The notes: generated by a model not told the origin, from the sequence alone. A stretch of 64,000 nucleotides of DNA from Hysterangium stoloniferum (GCA_015178975.1 WHVD01000086.1:301869-365868), one strand, 5' to 3'; shown: positions 1-12,989, numbered from the stretch's first letter. Made by a program: numbers and translations.

Positions 1-490
1 ATAAGCGGCGTTAGGGACAGTGATAGAAAGAAATAATATGGTACATACACCAGCCATTACGGATTCCTCCACCGTTATTCCTTTCACGACACTCCATACA
101 TCCAGAACGTCTGGGAGAAAGCAGCCAGCAAGTCATATAATCAACAAAGTGTGCGGGAAGAGTGGAATAAGGGCTTACATTTGCACATCCAGTGGCATAT
201 CATCCTCATCATGGTCCGTACCGCCTCGCAACTCAGGATCATAAACTATTTGACTTGCTGACTTCTCCAAGCTGTGCAATGCAGGTTTAGCTGGGAGTTG
301 TGATAGCGGAGATAAGCTTACTATATCCTCAAAGACGAAAATTAAGCCTTCAGAGCCCAACTCAAAATAAGAAAGGTACGAAATAAGATGCACACATTGA
401 AAAAGAAGAAAAAAAGAAAAAGAGAAAAAGAAAGAGAGAGGGAGAGAGAGAAAAGAGAAGAGAAAGCTTAAAAAGAACAAAGAAAATCCT

Positions 491-2715
491 TCATTTCCGC
501 CTCCTCCCACCCTTCTTCGTGACGGGAACCGGTCTAGCCTTGCGCAAACTCGGAGTTGGTATAAGGGACTGGGATTCGTCCTGAAGATCTTCGGACGCAG
601 GCGGAGGCGGTGGCGGAGACGGAGACGGAGGCGGCGCGACCACATTCTGGGGCGATCCATGAGGCTCTGAAGTCTGGATCGATAGAGACCCGGCCACGGG
701 TCCTAACTGGGGGCAGCCGTGAGATAATTCTTCCGAGATTTCGTGACGAAACTCACCAGTGGCACGAACTGTGACGGTGCAGCGACCCTCTCCATCGCCG
801 GGAATGGATGTGCAAAGTAGGTCGACGCGGGCTGAGGAGTCTATATTGTTTACAGAAATAAAGTTTTATAAGTTTCCGGGGACAGCATTATCAAAGCCAC
901 TTGCCAAGGCCGAAAGATCCAAGGGAGGGTGCGTTTTGTGGGGATTGTCACTGACACGGGTCAAATTCCGACGCCTTCTTCCAGGTTCGATGAGATGCGG
1001 GGCAGCTTCCTCAGCTGGGGAAGTGGTCGGTAATGCAGAGGCCGAGTTTTGGCTTGCTTTCCCGATCCTTTGCTTTACGGGCACATCAATAACATGGTCA
1101 CGAACGGCTATGTAAAATTTCACTCACACGTTCCTCCAAACTAGCCGGGTAAGTGTCCTTGTCCTTCCCATGCCTATCTGTTTCATCCTGAATTTTTTGC
1201 TCGGATTGAAGTCTGCGTGAAACGAGATGTGACAATGACCAAATAATCAAACCGAAGGAATACACACTCAGGATGGGCCATCTGATCCGAGGAGTCTTCA
1301 GCCTTGGTAATAGAAACCATGGAAGAGTTGTCGACAGGCTGGAAGGAGCCAAACTGTTGCTTGCGTGGATTAGCGCCATGTTAACAGAGAGCTATACACA
1401 TGTCGACTTACAGGGATCTCCATTTTTTTGAAGAATAAACCCATGGCTTTTACGAGTCCTCCAACACTAGAATGTGATAAGATGGTGACTATGAAATTTG
1501 GGCACGAAGGACACTTACGGAATAGACTGCTGCCCATCGTCAGACCTGTTGATATACAACTATGTTGCTGTCTCTTTGAATAGAAGTGAATAGACCTTAC
1601 CTTATCGGCGTTTCAGGTCTCTTGTCAACATTGAGCGGTGCAGACGTCGGAATCGATCCTTCTATATGGAGCGCAAATGTTAGTACTTCACATATTAAAA
1701 AGGAAGCCGAATTAATACCTTCTGCGGCTTGCTGTTCATATATCCTCTCATCGTTCACCAACGTGGTATCCCCACTGTCAAAAGACGAATCGGCCTGGTG
1801 TGGTACGTCGGAGTCAATAGACGCGGCTATTGGGAGCGTCGCCGATGATGCTATTGGGAGCGTCGCCGATGATGCTATTGGGAGCGTTGCCGATGATGCT
1901 ATTGGGAGCGTCGCCGATGATGCTATTGGGAGCGTCGCCGATGATGCCACAGGCATGTCTTCAATGATCGCGCATTCGGAAAGGTTATGATAAAAATAGT
2001 AGGAAGGAATGATGCACAACGAACCAAATGCCTCGACCTGATGATCGTTATCACCGCATGGGATGGGAATACCGCCTATGGAGTCGTCTACCTCTTTGGG
2101 AGCCGATGTCTTGTCTAAAGAGCCATCGGCCTGACTTGAAAGGTCGTGATGAGCCGAGGTACTTGGTAGGGACGGCCCTAGTGGAGCCGCAGGGAGGGGG
2201 CGGGGAACGAGACTGACAACGCGGTCTTCAAAAGTAATATTATTTTAAAGAAGTGTACGATATAAATGATAAACGATGCTGCACGAACCTGGAACCGCAT
2301 CGCCGGATCTTTCGCCGTGATGAACATCGACCTCTTGCGCGATGTCATTAATACCCGCCGCATGTTCTCCATTCGTGGCATCCGAGGAATTTGCTGGGTT
2401 AACCTGTGCGTCACCGCTGCGGCCATTCGCAGCGGGTGCATCACTACTCACGACCGGAGCACCCAAATCTGTAGCATTGAGTGGTGTGGCTGCCGCAGTA
2501 GGAAGCTTCGCGTGTATGTTCTCTGACCCCGGCCCTAACTGCACTGCTGTGGTGGAGGCAAGTGGCGGTGAGGGTGAAATGGACATGGTTATTGGGACGG
2601 TTGAAGCGATGACGACGACGGCTATCCGTTTGAACACTAGTCTTGCAAGACGGCGCAGCAAGAATTGAACAATAAAAATGAGTACCATGAACACAATCAC
2701 GCAACAGAAAAACAT
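491..2715 (-). CDS. Ten-exon hypothetical membrane-anchored, low-complexity protein
   Basis: I do not recognise the family. A GT-AG model with exons 2715-2289, 2225-2025, 1958-1719, 1661-1601, 1545-1519, 1466-1412, 1353-1266, 1212-1130, 1072-901 and 840-491 keeps frame throughout (1704 nt, 567 aa). Introns are about 51-66 bp. Residues 2-23 form one hydrophobic segment (FCCVIVFMVLIFIVQFLL), followed by a basic stretch, which suggests a signal anchor with most of the protein on one side of a membrane. The middle is Ser/Ala/Pro/Asp rich and carries five identical octapeptides (ASSATLPI type) encoded by 24-bp repeats. The C-terminus is proline rich (SPSPPPPPP) and ends in a basic tail (KKGGRRRK). 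Start chosen at the ATG before the hydrophobic segment. That all ten junctions keep phase supports a real gene; the function is unknown. Confidence 0.6.
1822..1950. repeat. 24-bp coding tandem repeat, five units
   Basis: The unit is gctattgggagcgtcgccga plus tgat on the plus strand, present five times almost without change (one unit has gttgcc instead of gtcgcc). It lies inside exon 3 of the minus-strand gene and encodes the octapeptide A-S-S-A-T-L-P-I. A multiple of three, so copy-number change would not break the frame. Confidence 0.85.
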
Positions 2716-2992
2716 AAGCAGTGCGGTGCGAAATGTCGAAACATGGCTGGATTAATATAGAATCAATCATCAAACATCAAGTATACATGACTGCCTAAAA
2801 TTGTTGGAATATGTGGTTCGGAACCCTAAGTACCCACATGTATCCATAGTAGTCCTTATCCATGGCTTTGGTTCTGTCCACCATGCGGTCAATCTGAGTC
2901 TGAGTTTGAGTATGAGTGGTGGTCTATTCGTCCACTAGGGTCACTATTCTGTGCCCCGATCCCCCTTCCCTTCTTTCATTCTAACAAAAATC

Positions 2993-3742
2993 TCACCGTC
3001 TCTTGAGCTCAGGACAGAAAGTCGCCTCGATGTGTTTTACCAACACAGTTGGGAACTGGGCGATGAGCAAGCTCCTCTTTCCTGTGTAATCTTCGCGTGC
3101 AACCATTGTGGCAAGGCTTTCCGTCGCGAGTGGATACAATCTGTCAACAAAGAACAGTTGTATGAGCACAAGATAATATATATAGATAGAGGAACTGTGA
3201 CTCACACATCGCCATAACAGACCGCATGCAATGAGCGTGTGAGGGTGCCATCGGGAAGCAAATGAAGCCACCTCTTTGCCTCGTTAAGACCCAGGCTGGA
3301 ATTGGAGAGGAGCCTATACGCAGTGAACACGACAGAGAAGACGCTGTACCTCACGTCAGTGTCGATCCCAGGAAGGTTCCCCTCCAACGTGATGGACAAT
3401 TGCGTCATCCTGTCCAAGAAGCCGAGTTGCCATGCTGCAATCAAGTGGCAGAGAAGTACAGTGAAGAAGGAGCCAGACACACGCAGCGACTCAGTCGCGA
3501 AATACGCCCTATGGCGAACATAAGTGTAAGTGGCGGTGGCGGTGGAGAAAGAATGGGACATATTCTTACTGCATTGATGGGACGATATCCATCAACATGC
3601 TAGACAGTCTTGCCCCAATGCTGGGAGTCAGGTACTCCATGAAAGCGGCCAGGGCCACTCTCAACACATACCATTTGGGGATTAATGCAGTCATGATTCC
3701 GAAGAGGACCATGGCGGGTTTGATGGAACACAAAGAAACCAT
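2993..3742 (-). CDS. Three-exon hypothetical protein with hydrophobic segments
   Basis: Exons 3742-3570, 3508-3206 and 3140-2993 join in frame with GT-AG introns of 61 and 65 bp (624 nt, 207 aa). The start is the ATG before VSLCSIKPAMVLFGIM; other upstream starts are not ATG. Two hydrophobic stretches are visible (near residues 8-30 and around SGSFFTVLLCHLIAAW), so a membrane protein is likely. The last codons read ELKRR then TGA; that TGA overlaps a possible splice donor (GTGAGA), so the gene could have a further exon in 2716-2990. It lies 280 bp upstream of the ten-exon gene on the same strand. No family motif is recognised. Confidence 0.45.
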
Positions 3743-3869
3743 CGATTTGTAGAGGTGAGGGGGTTTGTATGATAGATTTACTGGAGGGTGATAATGGCTC
3801 AAAGTAGTTCTGAGATGATGGAGAATAACGCTGCACCTGTGTGACCCACGTTATAGCTCCGCGCACAGA

Positions 3870-6690
3870 TCACCGGTCATGGCGACCCAATACAAATTAT
3901 GAAATCAGAAGAAAACTCAGCATTCGCATAGATTCTATTCCTTGTAATATTCAGAAGAATGCATCGAGATAAGCGATAAGGAATGTCACGGATCTTATTT
4001 ACAGCGAGTATCGGCAATTAATACAATGAACGAGAAGAGTGTGTCCGCGTAGTATATTGTGTCGTCAGCCCCAGTCAAAATCAGGAATGGTCAAGAAGCT
4101 TTCTCAATAGACTTCATATCGCCCTTGTTGTCCAGATCGATCCTCCTCCATTTGGTAATACGCCACTTACGTAAGGTCGGGGTGTGTAGTGATCATACTT
4201 GATCATACTCTGCGCTTTAGGTGAGGCAACATCAATAAAATCAACCTTATTGCATTATTACGTGAAGAACTATCTACATAGTCACTGGAGACCCAATTGG
4301 ACCGTTGGGTGATGGCAGGCACTTCTGCCATAGGTCCGAATCGACAAATGGCCTTCGAAACCTAAACCTTAATGTACGCCTACACTACCTTTTGAATGTT
4401 TATCTCCTTGGCAGCCCATGCAATACTGATCACGTTATTATATTCATGTGAAAACTGACGAGGGTTAATAGAATTTTGCGGAACAAAGGAAGACCATGGA
4501 CGGATCACCTCCGTTTTCGTCCGAGGCTTTCCGGCTTGTGTCCTCCCTCTCTTTCGTATCTTTTTAAGAAAAGAGGACCGAAGAAAATGTCTCTCATATG
4601 ATGAAACTATTCCTTGAGATACACCGTTAAATTTCCATGTATAACAAAGTACCAGGAGCTCGGGAAAACATCGGAGGAATTAAATATTCGATTGTACGCA
4701 TGGTCAATTTTTGATTTCATGTCAAATTCACCTAGATCTAGATGGGTGGTCACGCATGGCATCCATACGTGTCGAACTCCTTGTGGGGATATGGGGAGGT
4801 GTGTTGAACCTGTGCTTTCAATTAACTTCTAATTCACCACTGATAAGGTAGTCTCTAGTCGCTACATCTTTCAACTCAGTTCTTCACGGTATAATACGAT
4901 TAAAATACGATATATTAATGCCACGTCACTCAATGCGTCTTATCAACGGAACCATCAGGCGCCCGCCACAGACCCATGTACATTCCTAAATGGGCTAAAG
5001 ATCGACTTGCGCACATGTACAAAGTTTGTATGCCTTATTATCTCCAGAATATAATTTTCTTTGTACTGGAAACAAACAGCATAAATACCAACAGTTTTTT
5101 CTAATCTGCGCAAGATTAGATGGATAATTTCTATTGGTTGGTCATTAACAGTGATCTGGGGGCTGCAAGCATGGGTATAGCCTGTGGACCAGAAGCTCGG
5201 GCTTACTCTCCAGCCCACAATTTTCCCAATTTTCAAGCAAATACCTTTCAACCTCAAATATCGATGGATCTTTTCGGTCTCATCAACTCCGTTGTGGTCC
5301 TTGTGAGGATCAACGCCATGTGCCTGACATATACTTAAAGTTGTCAAACCTTTCAAAAGCATTCAAATCCATAATACATTTCTTTATTCTCTCTGACCAT
5401 GCGCCTGATAAATATTTAGAGTGAACCATGGGGAGTGTTCTCGATGCAGAGTAAAGTTGTGGGGTGGGCTGCCCCCCTGAGAAGCCGGAGCCCGCAACGT
5501 AGTCACCGTTCTTAGACTTTTCCTCAACAGGTGGTCAACAACGCTCATGAAAAACTAATATTCATTGCCTCTGATCGGCGACAGACACTGGCGTGTGGAT
5601 ATGATACTGTCAATCAGGAATTACAGCGGCACCTGCAAATATCTGAAGAGAATGAGTTCAAGTCTTTGTTCGACCTGACACTGAACTGATCAATATGTAG
5701 AGCCTTTTAAACAGAAGACGCCTCCTTGAATTATCATAACGCACGAATATAAGGCATTCTTTGATGTTGTAGAAGGATAGAAAACATTGCTTTCACTTCG
5801 GCGAGCCAGTTCTAAGTACGTTCGCCTCGATAACCTTACTGATGACCACTGGCTGGTAGCCGACTGCACAGGGAGAGTCGCTGGGACTCAGAAGTACTTC
5901 CAGAATCCGGACCTGTACACCATGGGGGTCTAGAAAAGCTCCTGCGAAGAGACCAACTGGTCGTGGGCCGCATATGACCACTTGTGGTGATGTGAGCCAT
6001 GAATACTCTTAGAGGGCTTAGACGGTTTAACAATACCTAAGATAATGGAAAGATGAACCAAATAGCCAGCACCTTGATCGACTCTCTTAATTCAATGAGC
6101 ATCCCAAGTATTCCAATCAATTTGGGTAATTGATCGCAAAATCCCTGGTGCAAAAGTGACACCCTCATTTGACTGTGGAGTAGATTTTGCTTATCTATAA
6201 TGTAAGAGCGATGCTATGAAAGCACGAGAGGAAAACATGGGCTGACTGTTCCAGTGGACATGGTGCAGAATGTTGACACCAATAACTTCCCACCTAGACA
6301 CAATGGATCGCCACAATGATATCCAGGAGAAGGGTTTCCGTTCATTGATCTGGAATTTCTGGAGGCAAAACGATTTCCTGGAGAAGATAATGGTTAGCAT
6401 TGGTGTTATTGCAGTATCCGAGAGGTTTTCCGATAAGGCACGGAAAAAGCCTAATGATCCATTGGCGGAATGTGTTGAAAAAAGGTGGGCGTCGGGAAAT
6501 GGACCGGAAGAATCAGAGAGTGAGGATGAAGAGGTGCAGGATATGGTGGAAAGTGCGGAAATTGCAGAGGATTTGGGGTGTCAGAGACTTTAAAATAGTC
6601 CTAATAATATTTTTTTTTGACTTGCAAAACCTAAAACGAGTGTGATATCGGAAGTGTCGAGAGTGTTGGAAACTGAACAGAAAGAAAACA
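3870..6690. other. Stretch without recognisable genes
   Basis: Moderately AT-rich sequence with short open frames only. The longest is a 135-codon frame at 4955-5362 (minus) and a 107-codon acidic frame at 6270-6593 (plus), which ends with SESEDEEVQDMV just outside the retroelement. Neither shows a domain, a convincing splice pattern or a repeat partner elsewhere in the window, so I do not call them genes. Confidence 0.5.
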
Positions 6691-6698
6691 GAAAAGGA

Positions 6699-9600
6699 TT
6701 AGAGTGATGATAAAGGTCCGGGTTTACTTGGATAAGCCATGTGGAAATCAGTGACAATTTCCATAGCGTGTCCTAGTTCCGTGGCCAATATCCATGAAGT
6801 TTCCTCGTCGGTACCTTCATAACCTGCCCATTTGACTAAATAGAGCAATTTACAAGTACGTCGGCAATTGTTGATTTTAGAATCCAAAATTTCAGAAACT
6901 TCAAATTCAGGTTCTCCGTCAATAATGACCGGAGGGGACGGAGGTTGAATACGTTCCGGGATTGAGTTAGGAACACAAGGTTCTAACATGGAAACGTGGA
7001 AAACGGGGTGGACTGCTCGCATACTGTCGGGAAGACGGAGAGTCCATGAAAGTGAACCGGCTTGTGCTATAATTTTGAAAGGGCCTAAGAATTTCTCAGT
7101 GAGTTTTTTAGAAGGTCGGGTAGTACGGAAGAATTGAGCTTTTACAAAAACCTGATCACCGATTTTAAAATTAGGAGGCAGGATCCTGTTTTTGTCTGCG
7201 GAACGTTGATAATATTCCTGTGCGGAAGAAATAGCTTTCCAAAGTTCTTGATGTAGTTCGTCGAGATCGGTAATAAATTCTTGAGCATGGACAGAAGCCA
7301 AATCTCGTTCGGAATGTACTGTGAGATTTGGATTATAGCCTTTGTTGGTGAAAAAAGGAGATATGCCGGTAGTTGCATTCGGAGAGTTATTGTAGGCGAA
7401 TTCCGCGATCGGAAGAAGGGATTTCCAGTTGTCCTGTTGATAATTACAATAGATGCGGAGATATTGTTCCAGTGTTTGATTAACACGTTCCGTTTGTCCA
7501 TCACCTTCCGGGTGATATCCTGAGGTGAAGTGTAATTTCATGTCCAGGGCTTTTCCGAGAGCCTGGAAGAAGTGGGAGACGAACTTGGAGCCTCGATCGG
7601 AAGTTACATGAGATGGAACTCCGTGTTTGGAAAATACGTGAATAATGAAAAGTTCCGCTAATTGTAAGGACATGATTGTATCATGAGTGGGTATGAAAAT
7701 GCCTTGTTTCAAGAATCGATCCACAACAACTAAAATGGATGTAAAGCCTTCAGATGTTGGAAGTTGTTCGATGAAATCCATGGAAATTGAGTTCCAGGGT
7801 TTTTCCGGTATCGGGGGTTGTTTGAGAAGGCCGTACGGCTTATGCCTCTGGGTTTTGGAGCGTAAGCAGGTGGTGCATGACTTACAGAACTGGGTTATGA
7901 AATCTCGGAGGTTAGGCCAAGTGTATTCTCTACGGATTAAACCAAGAGTATTGTTGATGCCGTAATGTCCAGAGATTGGATGATCGTGTTTATACTGAAG
8001 TACGCGGAGTCAGAGATTGTTGGAATCTGGAATGTAGATACATCCATCAAGACGGATAAAACCTTGAGAGTCCTGTGACCATCGGGGTTGGTCCGTATTG
8101 TCAGGAACTTCTAGGTGTGGCTTGAGAGCCAGGTCGGAAGTGAGTGTGGAAAGGATATCTTGATGTAATTGCTCAATGTCCATAATCATGACACTACACA
8201 TAATTGGATAGTAAAGGGAAGTTGCTCGGATGGATGCAGAAAGTTGTTGCGTGGTAAAAATCGGTTTTAAGTTATGCGGATTAACAACGGCATAGTTACT
8301 TTCCCCCTCTTTAGGATAGATGTCCCATCATCGAGTCATGGCATCTGGTTTTCCACCAAGACATCTGGGTCAAAAACGGATAATCATGTTGAAAGCAAAA
8401 AGGAATTCGGACCAGCGGGCTTGCCGGCAGGTTAAAAGTTTAGTGGTAGAAAAATATTCGAGATTTTTGTGATCGGTAACAATGTCAACGGGAGTTGAGG
8501 AACCTTCGAGATAATGGCGCCAATGTTTAAAAGCTTCAAAAATTGCCAAAAGTTCCTTATCATGAACGTCATAGTTGAGTTTGGACACTGAAAGTGTCCG
8601 AGAAAGAAATGCAACCGGATGAATTTCACTGTCGGAATCTTGAATGGAAAGAATCATGGCAATTGCATAATCAGAAGCATCGGTTTCCACAATAATCAGA
8701 ACATCAGGTTTCCAATGGGAAAGGATCGGGGCAGAAGTGAAAGCATTTTTTAAAGTCTGGAAGGCGGATCGGCATTTATCGTCAAAGACCCATGGTTGAG
8801 TTTTATGGGTAAGACGAGTGAGCGGTACTGTAATATCCGAGTAGTCCCAAATAAAACGATGGTAAAAGTTGGTGAAACCTAAAAATGACTGAATATCCTT
8901 GACGTTCCGTGGTTCGGGCCAATCACGGACAACTTGAACTTTGGTTTCATCCATACGGAGACCATCAGGTCCGATAATGAAACCTAAGTATTCAATAGAA
9001 TCCATGTCAAAGTAACATTTTTTACCGTTGGCAAAAAGACCATTTTTATGGAGTCTTCGGAAAACTTCACGGACTTGTTCGTTGTGAAGAGCGGGATCCT
9101 CAGAAAATACCAAAATGTCGTCCAAATAGACTATAACACATACATCAAGCATGTTGGAAAATATATCATTAACAAAACGTTGAAAAGCGGAAGGGGCGTT
9201 GGTAAGGCCGAACGGCATAACCAACCATTCAAAGGATCCATAGTGAGTCCGAAAAGCAGTCTTCCATTCATCACCCTCAGCAATTCAGACCAAATGATAG
9301 GCATGTTTGAGGTCTATTTTGGTGTAGATCCGAGCTTTCTGTGGGGCATCGAGTAAATCGGTAACGAGTGGAAGTGGATACTTATCTTTCCGTGTGATGG
9401 AATTTAATCCTCTGAAATCGACACATAGTCGAAGAGAGCCATCCTTCTTTCAGACGAAAAGGATGGGTGCTCCATACGGAGACTTTGAGGGACGGATAAA
9501 ACCTATCGACAAATGTTCATCCAGGAACTCCCGAATAGACGAAGGTTCCGATTGGGATAACGGGTAAATAGGTCCTAACGGAGGGTTTGAACCGGGCTCA

Positions 9601-10017
9601 ATATCGATTTTTAAGTCGTAAGGCCTATAAGGTGCAAGCCTGTCAGCTTTTTGCTTACTGAAAATGTCTGCGAAATCATGGTATTTTTCGGGAACTCCTT
9701 CCAGGTCGGCTTTTAGCTTGGATAATTCTGGAGTCGCAAAATGTCCAGATGCTTCATCAACTTTTAAGCTGATCGAAAAACATTGTGAACCATCCAGTTT
9801 ACTCGCCCTAACAAATGCCGAAGCATTAATGAGAGAGAGTTTTGGAGGCGCAGAGGTTTCGGTAGAAGCCGGAGGTGCCGTAGATGCCGAAAAGGTGTTG
9901 GCTGGAAGAGACGCTGCAGGAAGAACCGAAGTGTCGGGAATACGGAAATTAATACTGCCCAATACCCAGTCAATCAATGGATTATATCAGGTGAGCCAGT
10001 TGTATCCAAGAACTACC
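6699..10017 (-). pseudogene. Chromoviral Ty3/Gypsy pol, copy 1 (decayed)
   Basis: Reading the minus strand, this encodes the end of the protease region (YNPLIDWVLGSINF), reverse transcriptase with [12 protein letters not shown] (YLDD catalytic box), RNase H (ETDASDYAIA), an integrase HHCC finger (HDHP...GHYG...CKSC...C) and DDE core (MDFIEQLP, SDRGSKF, DGQTERVNQ), and a C-terminal chromodomain (LVKWAGYEGTDEETSW). The product would copy element RNA and insert it into chromatin. Six in-frame stops are seen, all TGA: at 9987, 9450, 9285, 8370, 8328 and 8010 (lowest base of each). In each the family residue is arginine or the sister copy supports it. No frameshift is needed, so decay is by transitions. 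No gag and no LTR of this copy is visible next to it. Expression of a full product is not possible as read. Confidence 0.9.
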
Positions 10018-10250
10018 GAGTATTTACATAACTTGGAAAACCATATACAATAGGTTCTATTAATTGACTCTGAATTGTTTAGGATGTAATATGGATAATT
10101 GTTTCTCATGGTTGGTGGTTAACAATATAATAGTCTCAGAATAGATACTGCTATTTAAAGATGAAGTTTTGTAGCAATTTTGCTTTTATTAGTAAACATT
10201 TGATATTATAATGATTACGGACAACCTCCTATGTCTGGATTACATGTCTA
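10018..10250 (-). mobile_element. Partial copy C of the GGAGG-TIR (PIF/Harbinger-like) MITE
   Basis: About 230 bp matches the first third of the 680-bp element at 21506-22185 in reverse orientation, ending in the same terminus (aggaggttgtccgtaatcat on the minus strand). It sits directly upstream of the SVVLGYNW codons of pol copy 1, which is the same place the full element occupies in pol copy 2. The pol-proximal side is missing, by deletion from within the element to the SVVLG codons. Confidence 0.75.
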
Positions 10251-10430
10251 GGAGCAGTTCTATTAAGAACCAGTCACTACTGAGATGGTGAGTCATCAGT
10301 AAGATATTAATTTATCCAAGGTCAACCATTGCTCATTCAACAGATGTAAACAAAGTCACATGACATGCTTATTATTCTCACAAGTGGGCTTTTACTGAAA
10401 TAGTAGCTTTTCTGTCAAAATAAGACAGGA

Positions 10431-10635
10431 TCAAAAAATTGTTCCAATGAGTGATTATCTTGTTTTATTTATTTTTCCACCAATTTGGATTCAAATTACA
10501 TATTCCAAGTGTCAAGTTCAAGCTATGATGCTGTACTATATTTGGTAATTCCTTAAGGATTGTCTAATATCTGATATTTGTATTGTGAATTGATCCTTCC
10601 AAAACAAAACATTGGGACAATTTTTTGAGCCACTG
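10431..10635 (-). mobile_element. Tc1/mariner-like terminal fragment or derived MITE
   Basis: The minus strand starts CAGTGGCTCAAAAAATTG and ends with an inverted match (ATTGGAACAATTTTTTGA) about 200 bp later. The same about 210-bp block occurs at 17908-18114 and at 33018-33230, where it is the end of a Tc1-type transposase pseudogene. No coding capacity. Confidence 0.7.
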
Positions 10636-10639
10636 TTCA

Positions 10640-12130
10640 CTTTCTGATCTGATTGTAGGTACATGCATAGGGTAGACTATATAGAACTAAATATTGCAGC
10701 AAAGCTATAATGAACTGTATTCTCGCTCATTTCATGCAGAGCTTTTGTAAGTTTTCTGCAGTTCTATTAGACCACTTCTAATAAATTTGTAGATCAAGCT
10801 CGGGTAATAAACCTGCATGGGGAACCAGATGCTTGCCTTGCAAGAAACTAGAGTATTCAGGACCTGGATGAACTGGCCAATTCACCATTGCTCCAGCTTA
10901 TATCTATCATAATGTTCTGCCAACCAAAACAAGAGTTAGAACAACTTAATGGACTCTGGGTTGATACAGTTGCCTATACTGAGCATTGGTGTGGATATCT
11001 CTCCAGCCGTATCGAAGAGTGGAAAGGTGTCTCATCTATGGTATGTTGAGAACTATCACTAACTTCTAAATGCCTAATGCTCCACTCGCAGTCCACAGCT
11101 GTACTCATGTGAGAAATAACGGAGCTGTATGCCTGTGAAAACACTCAATTTTTCCTTTCAGAGCTGGTACCATCTTAGTCTCGCACCTCCATGGACAGCC
11201 AAATTCAATCCATTATGTGAATGATTTTCCGGCCAGGATAGCTTCCTATAGGGGGATTGCCCCGAGGCTGCTGCCCGTAAGCACTATCATCATGGGCACT
11301 ACAACCATTTCCGTGCACAGGCTGCACCTTAAGAGCCATGCATGTGACGCAGTTCATGGTCTATCGGTCTGCAGGCTTTTTCAATTTTGTTTTATCTTCT
11401 TATAAATTGATGGCGGTTATATTTGGCAAATGCATCTCGTATAACATATGGGCTCCAACCCAAAATTTGTAAATAAATAGATAGTAAACAATGTGAAACC
11501 ACCTCTGGGTGTCAAATGAACAAACCTTGGATTGAGAATATCATACTGGGGGAAATGCCTCAGTGGAATCCTCCATCTCTTGAGTGTAATCCACATGCTT
11601 TAGCTGCATCCATCCAGCCCATTTTGGCAGACTGTTTCTTCTGTGAGGGCAACCCCTACTACCTAGTATTCATACTAGGCTAGCAGCAGGGAATCCAAAG
11701 GTATATTAGAACTAATATATATACAAACAACTACCTAACTCACCTAGCAGGAGGGAATCTGAAGAGAAACAGTCTAAGGAATTCCCCCTGCAAGGTGTGA
11801 CCCATAAGCACCCAGTAGTCTAAAAATAACTTTACCTGATATGGAACAGGGGCCTTTCCCATAACCCTTCCCATAATGGAACACTAGTGCTACAAGCTTC
11901 TGAAGTTAATCACCTATGCCTCAGAAGCATGTATTAGCCAGAGCCAGAGTAGTTGATATCTGCAAGGAGAGGGAAAGTGATGAAAGACATAGGGTTAGAT
12001 TGTGGACCACCCAGGGACTGGTGCTCCCTGGGGTCTGTGAGAGGGTCCCTTGACACTATGTGTATATATGGTACATGTAGAAATAATATTTACAAGCCAA
12101 TATGAATATTATGTTACATCATGTTGTGCT
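10640..12130. other. Repeat-rich stretch without genes
   Basis: AT-rich DNA with no supported frame. Part of it (about 11640-11800, tagcagcagggaatcc ... gagaaacagtctaaggaa) resembles 18420-18545 (tagcagagggaatccaaag ... gagaaagtctaaggaaccc), so a low-copy repeat of unknown type is present. Confidence 0.45.
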
Positions 12131-12138
12131 TAAAGGTG

Positions 12139-12978
12139 TGTTAAGTTCCGGATCTCGGAGCAGAATTTCCGATGGATATTCCCAACACTTCCCGGAAATA
12201 TGTCCTCGGAGTTTCGGGGAATTAGTTCGGGAGTTTCTGGGGATTAGTAACAGGAGTATCGGAATATTACCAGAGTACAGATGGACTTGGCTTCAGTTTA
12301 TGTGCTGTGCCCTCATGCACTCACTCGGGTGTCCATATTTCAGAGGATGAATATATGTCGGAATATTTACAGATACTCAGAAGTTCTGGGAGTTCCAGAT
12401 ATCTGGAGTCCAGAGAGTTCTGAAGATTGAGTGTACAGAAAGACAGAGGAGATACAAACTAATTCGAGATTAAAACTAAAGAGTAAGTACATGGCTATGG
12501 GAGACTATATAGATGTTCCAGTAATTGTACTACAAATCTAAAAGTATAATAAGGAAGATTAGGATGAAGATTCCAAAACGGGAATACAACAAGAACAATA
12601 AATAAGCGAATGAATAACTGTTAACCTGTCAGTTACTAAATACGGAACAAGGATGAGGTTCAGAAATATGGAAACTATAAATGTTCCATAGTCAGAAGTC
12701 GGGTCAGATTTTGAGGTGGATGTCATATCGGATATTGAGGTGGATGTCAGAAAGTCGGATCGGAGACTTGGGGTGGAAAGTCAGATCAGAGATGGGAGTC
12801 TGACTGGAAGTCTCCTACTGAAGGGCAGAGTCTGATGAGTTCCGGGTCATAACAGGAGGTGTCTAAATGAGGGTCAGGTTCCAGTGGATTCCAGATCTTG
12901 ATGATCTGGAAGATGGTTTGGACCCAGAGATAATATCCGGGAAATACTCCGAAGAGTTTCCAGGAACAGATCTTCATA
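12139..12978 (-). mobile_element. Solo LTR, family 2
   Basis: 840 bp, beginning TGTTAAGTTCCGG on the plus strand and ending CTTCATA (an original ...CTTCACA with one C-to-T). Flanked by the 5-bp direct repeat AGGTG at 12134-12138 and 12979-12983, the target duplication of integrase. The same LTR occurs at 33470-34510 in the other orientation. No internal region, so it is a product of LTR-LTR recombination. Confidence 0.8.
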
Positions 12979-12989
12979 AGGTGCTTCTC

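Noticed and set aside
175-660. 161-codon minus-strand frame overlapping the end of the ten-exon gene
   Set aside because: Ser/Phe and Arg runs from a purine-rich tract; it is in another frame of the real last exon, whose splicing keeps phase.
1098-1379. Internal transmembrane reading (WPILSVYSFGLIIW) in the ten-exon gene
   Set aside because: That stretch is a better intron (GTGTATTCC ... CACGCAG); splicing it out keeps phase in the full model.
2993-3742. Wax-synthase-like protein
   Set aside because: Hydrophobic segments and AKRWLHLL looked suggestive, but the family histidine/tryptophan motif is absent.
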